Below are positions 57,132 to 64,000 of a stretch of 64,000 bases of DNA, one piece after another. The position numbers and the translations under genes are program-made. The DNA is from Rugalucina vietnamica (Eukaryota; Mollusca; Bivalvia; Lucinida; Lucinidae), in NCBI GenBank assembly GCA_964017185.1, contig OZ024869.1:59856761-59920760 (forward strand). The letters run 5' to 3'. Every line of letters begins with the position of its first letter. Position 1 is the stretch's first letter. A model generated the notes under the pieces. It was not told the origin of the DNA, searched no databases, and was given only the letters and a program-made list of their open reading frames with translations.

Positions 57132-58016
57132 TGGGAAAACTTTTAAATTGTCATTTAAAGTGAAAGTCTTGCAGGAAATGGGCAGTAGGAGTGAATATTA
57201 ATGATTCTGAAAAAAATGGACCCCAGGGGCTCATTTGCCCCAGCCCTGGGGCATTATATATGTATATTACCATAATATTCAAACATCTTCTCCTCTGAAA
57301 CTGCTTGGCCAATCAAAGCCAAATTTCATGTGAAGCATCTATAGAATAGGGAAATTAATGTATATATAAATAATTAAGGTCACATGACCAAGATGGCCGC
57401 CATGCCCATATATGGTATAAACCCTTCAAAAATCTTCTTGGCGGCCCCCGTGGCCGAGTGGTTAAGAGCGCTGATATTTCATTATCGCACTTAACCATTC
57501 GATCATCTCACCGCTGTGTCTGGTGTGGGTTCGAGCCCCGCTCTGGCCACATGTGAGACAAGCCAAGTTCTGCTTGCGGGTGTGTCAGGTGATTTTTCTC
57601 GGGGTTCTCCCGTTTTCGCCCCACCTACTGATTGGCCCGTCTCATATGAGCTGAAATAATCTTGAAAGGGACGTTAAACTGAATTAAAAAAAAAAAATCT
57701 TCATCTCCGGAACCGGTGGACCGATTTTGAAGAAACTTGGCATGAAGCATTGATGACTCAAGTACTACAATGTATGTATAAATCATGACCCTGTGATGAC
57801 CTTGACCTATTTTAAGGCAAGGTCAACATGGGTTGCCTATGAATTTGAATGGGTAAACTGTTAAAATGTCATTTGAAGGGAAAACTTGTATGGACAGTAT
57901 ATTGATTATTCTTTAAAAAAAAAATGGCCCAAGGGCTTCATCTGCCCCTATACTGGGACTATTTTCTATACAGCAGATGTCAGGTGAGCGTTTACAGGAC
58001 CATTGGTCCTCTGGTT
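57132..58016 (+). mobile_element. ~450 bp-unit element, truncated copy 3
   Basis: Starts abruptly in mid-unit where the satellite stops, carries about 1.4 units and the terminal GGACCATTGGTCCTCTGG. Same orientation as copy 1 on the other side of the satellite. Interrupted by the SINE at 57440-57692. Confidence 0.8.
57440..57692 (+). mobile_element. tRNA-derived SINE with A tail
   Basis: tRNA-like head with A box TGGCCGAGTGGTTAAGAGC (57451) and B box GGTTCGAGCCC (57528-57538), then a tRNA-unrelated body (TTCTCGGGGTTCTCCCG, GGGACGTTAAACTG) and an A-rich tail. It is flanked by a near-perfect 12 bp duplication, AAAAATCTTC(T/A)T, at 57428-57439 and after the tail. Transcribed by RNA polymerase III if active; mobilised by a LINE partner. 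Confidence 0.88.
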
Positions 58017-58039
58017 TATAAAAACATGTCTTCTGTCCA

Positions 58040-58480
58040 TTTGCATACTCCTAGCAAGTTTCCCCCCATTTAATTTCGTTTTACAGATTTTCCCATTCAG
58101 ATGCGTTGGCGACCTATGTTGACCTTGCCGTAAAATAGGTTAAGGTCATCCAAGGTTCATGATTTATATAAATTTTATAGAGATCTTCCCTAAAATGTTC
58201 AAAGTGTAAAATCATAGGCTTCTGGTTCTGGAGAAGAAGATTTTTAAAGGTTTTTATAGCCATGGCTGCCATACTGGTCATGCAACCATAACCATTTACA
58301 CTTCTCTTCCTAATAATGCTCCACATGGAATTTGGCTTTGATAGGCAAAGCAGTTTCATAGAAGAAGAGCTTTGATAAATGGTAATATACATGTACTTTG
58401 CCCCGGGGTGGGGGCAAACCTTCCCCTGCAGTCCAATTCTTTTCAGAATCATAAATCTTCAGTCCATTTGCCCAGTTCAA
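58040..58480 (-). repeat. Reverse fragment of ~450 bp-unit element
   Basis: Carries GACCTATGTTGACCTTGCCG, GGAGAAGAAGATTTTTAAAG and TTGCCCCGGGGTGGGGGCA in reverse orientation. Its right part (58320-58480) is the inverted copy of 60580-60750. Confidence 0.75.
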
Positions 58481-58489
58481 TAAATAACT

Positions 58490-58680
58490 GGTCCGGACCT
58501 TTTAGCCTCATGGTTATGATGCTTTATTTTTACCCTGGCGATCGGGGTTTGAGGCCAGCTCTGGCTGGATGTTTTATTTACAGGCCTATATTTCTCCTAC
58601 TACTACATTTGGTGCCTGGTGCCAGGCTGACTACCATTGGAGCCTTAGGGCGAAGATATGTCTGCGGAGTCAAAAAGTGC
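58490..58680 (+). mobile_element. Second SINE family, copy 1
   Basis: GGTCCGGACCTTTTAGCCTC, A-box-like TAGCCTCATGGTTATGATGC, B-box-like GGGGTTTGAGGCC, then CTCTGGCTGGATG, TTTACAGGCCTATATTTCTC and CTACTACTAC. Two further copies lie at 58828-58955 and, inverted, at 60283-60450. tRNA-like but diverged, so the SINE call is moderate. Confidence 0.6.
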
Positions 58681-58827
58681 CGGGGAATAGTTATTTAATT
58701 GTGGATATGTGAATCCTAAACATTTGATACAAATGTTTCATTGTAGCATGGAGGAATGTAGTAGTGCGGCAAGCAAAGTATGTAGTATAAAGTGTATATA
58801 GATTTATAGGGTGCATAATTGACCAGT
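58681..58827 (+). repeat. Segment shared with 60440-60520 (inverted)
   Basis: GTAGTGCGGCAAG, GTATATAGATTTATAGGGTG and ATTGACCAGTCTAACTGGTC recur reversed at 60440-60520. Confidence 0.7.
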
Positions 58828-58955
58828 CTAACTGGTCCGGACCTTTTAGCTTGTGGTTATGACGCTTGATTTTTACCCCGGCGATCGGGGTTTGAGGCCA
58901 GCTCTGGCTGGATGTTTTTATTTACAGGCCTATATTTCTCCTACTACTACACTGA
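58828..58955 (+). mobile_element. Second SINE family, copy 2
   Basis: Same head as 58490 (CTGGTCCGGACCTTTTAGC, GGCGATCGGGGTTTGAGGCC, ACAGGCCTATATTTCTCC), cut off after the CTACTACTAC motif. Confidence 0.6.
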
Positions 58956-59097
58956 CCTTCCTGTAAAATATGTCAAGGTCATCCCAGGGTCATGATTTAT
59001 ATAAACTTTGTAGAGCTTCTCCCACTGATGCTTTATGCCAAGTTTTAAAATTGTAGGGCTTCTGGTTCTTTTTAGGTGAGCTAAATATGTTGTTTTC
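58956..59097 (-). repeat. Reverse fragment of ~450 bp-unit element end
   Basis: CTGACCTTCCTGTAAAATAT, GGGTCATGATTTATATA, then TTTAGGTGAGCTAAAT, the family terminus. Confidence 0.65.
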
Positions 59098-59102
59098 TAC
59101 AA

Positions 59103-59215
59103 TGCCAAAACTACACGGTCACTCAAGAGGCTTATGTAGCCAAAAGCGCGGTATGGCACATCCTTTTTCTCATATGCTCACTGCTTTTAAAGCATCTCGG
59201 TAATATTCTTATTCA
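59103..59215 (+). repeat. Short interspersed repeat, copy 3
   Basis: Diverged relative of 9609-9735: GAGGCTTATGTAGCCAAAAG, CGCGGTATGGCACATC, ATGCTCACTGCTTTTAAAGC. Unclassified. Confidence 0.65.
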
Positions 59216-59499
59216 TTTAAAATCTAAGACAAATAATTAACTTTTGTTTAAATAAATAAGTCTTAAGGCAAGATTTAAGGCCAGGTAAAATCAATTAAAG
59301 CCACTGAGTAATTTCTTCATCGACCATTCCTTGGCATTTCTGTTCTGACTTATCTTTATGTTGTTTTTTTTTTCTTCGTTTATTCTGTCTACCTCTGTGT
59401 TGTATTTGCTTTGTATCAAATAGGTCAAAGGGCAACAATCGCTCACCTGAGAACCATTGTGTCTGAACCATCAGTAGCAAACTAAAGATTGATTTTTGT
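59216..59499. other. No feature seen
   Basis: AT-rich, no gene or repeat recognised. Confidence 0.4.
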
Positions 59500-60110
59500 A
59501 ACACTAAAGGGCAAACAATTCCGCAGTTCTAAGTTGGGTTAGTTCATTTCCATTTTATCGAAAATTTCGTGCTTGTCCCTTTCACCTGCAAGATTGAGAA
59601 CACAATCATAAATGAAGCAGTTTTACCGTTATCAATCAAGATTTTTCAAGACACTCAAGGGCAGGTAAATGCAGTCCATGATCCAGTTGAAATGCAAATG
59701 CCGAGATATTATATAGTTGTCCTTTGTTGTGCCAAGAATGAAGATACAATCAAAAATATTGGTGCTTAACTGGTAACAACACTAAATTTCAATTTTTCAA
59801 ACACTCAAGGGCAACTAACTCCGCAATCTGTTGTGGATGTGGGATCTGGTTAAAATTCAAACTCAATCAAGTTATTCTGGTTGTTCTCCTTACTGCCAAG
59901 AATGAGCAAGATCTGATCAAACATGAGGGTGTGAGAGTGTTAACAAACCATTTATATACATGTATATCTATTTTTCCAACACTCAAAGGTAGCTAACTCT
60001 ACAGCAGTCCGTGCGTCGATCTGCTTGAAAATTAACCTCGTCTGCAACATTAAGGTTGTCCTCATTACTACCAAGAGTGATGAAGATCCAGTCAAAGCTG
60101 ACAGCTAAAA
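59500..60110 (+). repeat. Diverged ~150-180 bp tandem repeat
   Basis: Units start with ACACTAAAGGGCAAAC (59502), ACACTCAAGGGCAGGTAAAT (59652), ACACTCAAGGGCAACTAACT (59801) and ACACTCAAAGGTAGCTAACT (59980). Each carries a GTTGTCCT..T(G/A)CCAAGA(A/G)TGA block before the next. No coding function is supported. Confidence 0.65.
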
Positions 60111-60282
60111 CACAATCAGGGTGGACATTTGGGTTTCACTTTTGTCAAAAAATGAATTTTAAGTGGGGCATTTTTAGATGGCAGTTTTGTTATCCAAGAC
60201 ACCTTGTAGGTGCAAAAACGCAGAAATTTTCATTTTCTTTTCAGGCTTTCAAAAATTTTACCGCAGACATATCTTCGCCCTA

Positions 60283-60450
60283 AGGCTCCAATGGTAGTCA
60301 GCCTGGCACCAGGCACCAAAGGTAGTAGTAGGAGAAATATAGGCCTGTAAATAAAACATCCAGCCAGAGCTGGCCTCAAACCCCGATCGCCAGGGTAAAA
60401 ATCAAGCATCATAACCATGAGGCTAAAAGGTCCGGACCAGTTAGACTGGT
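60283..60450 (-). mobile_element. Second SINE family, copy 3 (inverted)
   Basis: Reverse complement of 58490-58680, down to the GGTAGTCAGCCTGGCACCAG segment at the 3' side. Confidence 0.6.
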
Positions 60451-60519
60451 CAATTATGCACCCTATAAATCTATATACACTATATACAACATACTTCCCT
60501 TGCCGCACTACTACAGTCA

Positions 60520-60750
60520 GCATAGGTGGCCCATGCATTTGAATGGGGAAAATTGTCAAAATGTCATTTGAAGGGAAAAACTTTATTGAACTGGGCAAAT
60601 GGACTGAAGATTTATAATTCTGAAAAGAATTGGACTCCAGGGGAAGGTTTGCCCCCACCCCGGGGCAAAGTACATGTATATTACCATTTATCAAAGCTCT
60701 TCTTCTCTGAAACTGCTTCGCCTATCAAAGCCAAACTCCATGTCACGGGT
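60520..60750 (+). repeat. Forward fragment of ~450 bp-unit element
   Basis: GGAAAATTGTCAAAATGTCA, GGACTGAAGATTTATAATTC, TTGCCCCCACCCCGGGGCAA and TCTTCTTCTCTGAAACTGCT; inverted partner of 58320-58480. Confidence 0.75.
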
Positions 60751-61280
60751 GGTAATCAGGGGAACTAGCTCCAAAAAGAGTCAACGAGATTTTGTTCCCT
60801 CGACACATCCGGGAACTCACGAGCTAGTCCTCTCGACGGAAAAACAGTAAACAAAGGTATGTCTCGAAGCATTTTATCAATATTTATTTCTTTATAAGCT
60901 GTCTGCTGCAAAATCCGGCAATGGTAGTCTGTGTAGATATGATTTAACTCCACTCGCTGATAGGATTGGTCCTTGGAATATGCACGGTACGAATAAAAGA
61001 GCGTTGAAGACACGAAATGAAAATATGTCAACACGAAGATTTTGGACCACTATTTTTTTCATTTTTCGTCAAATATATATCCTTCCAATCGCATATAACA
61101 TCATCCCTGATAAAACTAAGCCCCTGAAACCATATAAAAGCAAAATAATCCGGTGGAAACATTGTTTTGGGAGGATATTGACTAAATTACCGTCCAAGCT
61201 AGTCCTCTCGACATGGAGCTAGGTGCTTCGACAAGGAGATAGCACCCTCGTTGAGGTTTTACTGAGTCAAAAATGTCATT
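60751..61280. other. No gene seen
   Basis: Unrecognised sequence. A GAGCTAGTCCTCTCGAC word occurs at about 60819 and, slightly changed, at about 61199, so a diverged short repeat may bracket it. Confidence 0.45.
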
Positions 61281-61390
61281 TCATGATAGCTGTCGTTCCT
61301 GGTTTTAGCACCATAGATAGGAAATGATCATAAATTGTATACACAATTAGCATGGGACATGATGGTATACTATTTTGTAACTTGGACATT
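61281..61390 (+). repeat. Inverted arm, left (110 bp)
   Basis: Inverted partner of 62341-62450: TCATGATAGCTGTCGTTCCT, TAGCACCATAGATAGGAAAT, ATTGTATACACAATTAGCAT, ATGGTATACTA. The loop between the arms is 950 bp. Confidence 0.85.
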
Positions 61391-61637
61391 ATGATTTACA
61401 ATATAAATATCACGAGAAATGGGACAGTTAACTGCAATTTTACAGATGTTTTACAGATGTTAACCGTTTCATAACTCACAGCAGACCACAATTCATTATG
61501 CTACTGTATTATCTAAAAACATACGAACGAAAACAACACATTACGAAAACACGCCTATACAAAATACAGCGATTTGTCATAAGTAAAAATGAAAGTTCCA
61601 GTTGAAAATTCGTATTATGTTTTTTATTATTTTTCTT

Positions 61638-61682
<45 letters not shown>

Positions 61683-62340
61683 CTCTTGCTTCATATGGTG
61701 ACTCACCCGTTTACCGGTGTATACCGTTTACCGGTGCAATTCATAAAATTGCTGTATTTTATATATTTTACGATTTTCCTTTGCCATTTTTGCAGTTAAT
61801 GTGCACGATGTGCTGTTTTAATTGGAAATAGTAGAATTAATCGAACTTGCCACGCATTCTTCATAAAAGTATAGCTTTTATCAAAATAGCGGCTTTTTGC
61901 GATTTTGGCGCTAATAAAGACCCTACACTATCGTTTCCATGTCAATTTTGAATCGAAGGCGCTCTGTTACCATTTTTTCTGTGAAGAATATCTAAAGATG
62001 AAATTTGAAGCCTCCAAAGCTATACTCACTTTTGTTTTTTGACGAGTTTTGTGTATTTTATAATAAAAATATTTCAACTCGCTATTTTCATGTGGTTTTT
62101 CATGCGGTAAAACAGATAAAAACTGTAAGCATTAGAAATTCAAAATAATAAAAATTAATCAAACCGATTTATAAAATCAGGTATGAGATTTAAGCTACAT
62201 AGGATTTAAAATTCACTTCGAGAGGAAAACATTTACACGTGTTGTATTTCCATTATCCCCTACCCCCAACTTTTTTCTGGCGACGGTGAAAAACTAAGAA
62301 AATATTTGATATCTCTCAATCCGAAGGGTTGCTTTATTTT
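61391..62340. other. Loop between inverted arms, no gene seen
   Basis: Contains a long T tract with rare C (about 61621-61683), possibly the reversed A tail of a retroelement. Otherwise AT-rich with no recognised coding region. Confidence 0.5.
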
Positions 62341-62450
62341 AATGTCCAAGTTACAAAGTAGTATACCATCATGGCCCGTGCTAATTGTGTATACAATTTA
62401 TGATTATTTCCTATCTATGGTGCTAAAACCAGGAACGACAGCTATCATGA
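62341..62450 (-). repeat. Inverted arm, right (110 bp)
   Basis: Inverted copy of 61281-61390. The LINE-like coding homology begins directly at its outer edge. Confidence 0.85.
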
Positions 62451-64000
62451 AGGCGAAAGAATTTAATGGTCAGTTCTCGGATGTTTTCACTAAAAGTGAA
62501 TACAAACAGGTCCCTCTTCTAGATAGATCTGCCCCATTCATGCATGATATTGTGGTCACAAAGGAAGGGGTGACCAAACTTCTCAAAGGTCTAAACCCGT
62601 CTAAAGCCTTAGGGCCTGATGAGCTTCATCCCAGAGTCCTAAAGGAACTGGCCATGGAATTAGGTCCGGTATTCGCCAGTCAATTCATACAGGTGAAATT
62701 CCTAAAGAATGGTCTCTTGCTAATATTTGCCCCCTGTTTAAGAAGGGTGACAGGTCACTTGCCCGCAATTACCGCCCTGTTTCTTTGACATGCATTCCTT
62801 GTAAGCTTCTTGAACATATAGTATGCTCAAATATTATGGCCCATCTTGATGAACATGAACTCTTGTCGGACAGGCAAGACGCATTTAAGAAATGGCATAG
62901 CTGTGAAACTCAGTTGACTACAGTGATAAATGACTGGGCAACAATCTCAGACAAAAAAGGCCAGGTCGACACTTTTATACTCGATTTTGAAATGGCTTTC
63001 GATACTCCTCCCCATGAACTCCTTAAAAGCAAATTGTTTAGCTATGGAATAGGTGGAACAACACTGAGTTGGATAAATGCTTTCCTTTGTTTCAGACAAC
63101 AAAGGGTAGTGGTTAAGGTAATGGTATTAAATCGGATTGGGCTCCAGTTGTGTCGGGTGTCCCTCAGGGCACCGTTCTCGGCCCCTTGCTGTTTTCATTG
63201 TATATAAATGACATCTCAGCAGACATTGAGTCTGAAATAAGACTCTTTGCTGATGATTGTGTTTGCTATCGTGAAGAGGATACATTGATCGTTTAGGCAG
63301 TTGGGCTAGGAAATGGGGAATGAGATTTCAACCCGTCAAATGCAACATGATGCAGCTGACAAATAAACGGTCTAGTAAGATACAGGCTAACTACACCCTT
63401 GAGGGCACTGTACTGGAAAACGTTGAAAGCATAAAATACCTTGGTGTAACTATCACAAATGATTTAAAATGGAATACTTATATTTCCAATGTTTGTACAA
63501 AGGCTAACAGAACTCTCGGATTCTTGAGAAGAAATTTGTATTCTTGTCCCCCAGATGTGAAAGAAGCAGCTTATAAAGGACTGGAGCAACCGGTCTTGGA
63601 ATATGGAAGCTCAGTTTGGGACCCTCACACTCATGGCCTCCACGAAGAACTGGAAAAGGTCCAAAATCGTGCGGCAAGGTTTGTGACGGGAAATTATGTT
63701 TTTAAAACTGGGTGCATGACTGGCATTTTAGGTCAACTGAAATGGGAATCTCTTAAGAAAAGGAGGAAGGATAGTAGACTTATATTGCTATACAAAGGTC
63801 TAAAGGGTAAAGCCAGAATACCCACAGACCACCTTATCCCAAAGAATAGGCGCTGTAGAAATCAACACTCTTTGGCTTTTCAGATACCATCAGCTAGCAA
63901 AGAAGCGTACAAAAGTAGTTTCTTTCCACAGACTATCAGGGACTGGAATGAACTCCCTGATTCACTTATCTCCTCTGCAGAAATGTCTGATGACTGTGTG
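62447..64000 (+). pseudogene. CR1/jockey-like LINE reverse transcriptase, broken, partial
   Basis: 5'-truncated non-LTR retrotransposon ORF2 running off the window. Visible in order: KAKEFNGQFSDVFT; GLNPSKALGPDELHPRVLKE (RT block 1); then, after a frameshift near 62690, NYRPVSLTCIPCKLLEHIV; LDFEMAFD (RT catalytic block A; usually LDF.KAFD); then another shift near 63115 to SGVPQGTVLGPLLF and FADD (63243 region, RT block C; the family usually has YADD or FADD). Another shift or small deletion near 63290 precedes GSWARKWGM, followed by YLGVTI and the C-terminal RAARFVTG..WNELPDS region to 64000. No endonuclease domain is present. At least three frame changes make this copy inactive. CR1 versus jockey cannot be settled from this part. 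Confidence 0.85.

Noticed and set aside
57440..57540. A functional tRNA gene
   Set aside because: A and B boxes are present, but the sequence does not fold into a convincing acceptor-stem cloverleaf and is fused to a SINE body with an A tail and target duplication.
61509..61706. Lys-rich frame
   Set aside because: Translation of the T tract on the opposite strand.

Overview
This is animal nuclear DNA, most likely from a bivalve mollusc. The support is one intron-poor, vertebrate/invertebrate-type class A GPCR, Ty3/gypsy, CR1/jockey-like and SINE-type retroelements, AT-rich intergenic DNA full of ACATGT words, and tandem-repeat elements ending in CCGTCC/ACGG microsatellites that resemble the bivalve 'pearl' family. 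The taxonomic call is inference; there are no bacterial operons, CRISPR arrays or phage genes.

Layout. 1-12 kb is gene-poor DNA with small inverted-repeat elements: five copies of a ~245 bp hairpin MITE, a 172 bp hAT-like MITE with an 8 bp target duplication, and a 2.77 kb element with ~800 bp terminal inverted repeats. 12.09-13.82 kb holds the only convincing host gene, a single-exon-coding class A GPCR with a very long third intracellular loop. 14.3-17.3 kb carries foldback repeats and a pearl-like tandem-repeat element. 17.3-19.9 kb shows nothing I recognise. 19.9-22.0 kb holds a small palindrome and a 1.8 kb foldback element with a GATC/ATC-rich core. 22.0-23.6 kb is a mobile-looking element built from ~450 bp tandem units.

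23.6-57.1 kb is one ~164 bp satellite array (about 41 monomers) broken by two large insertions. The first (24028-44948) is a tandem array of a Ty3/gypsy retrotransposon: four LTRs and three internal regions inside a single 4 bp target duplication. Its pol order is protease, integrase, reverse transcriptase, RNase H, and its Gag is SCAN-like, so it belongs with Gmr1-like elements. Every LTR carries five phased heat-shock-element arrays just upstream of a TATA box, which predicts heat- or stress-driven transcription. The outer LTRs resemble each other, as do the inner ones, which points to recombination with a second variant. All three gag-pol copies are broken but recent. The second insertion (46729-52627) is a 5.9 kb TA-flanked segment with 27 bp inverted termini and no visible transposase.

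57.1-62.4 kb is a patchwork of ~450 bp-unit fragments, two SINE families and inverted duplications. From about 62.45 kb to the window end runs a frameshifted, 5'-truncated CR1/jockey-like LINE.
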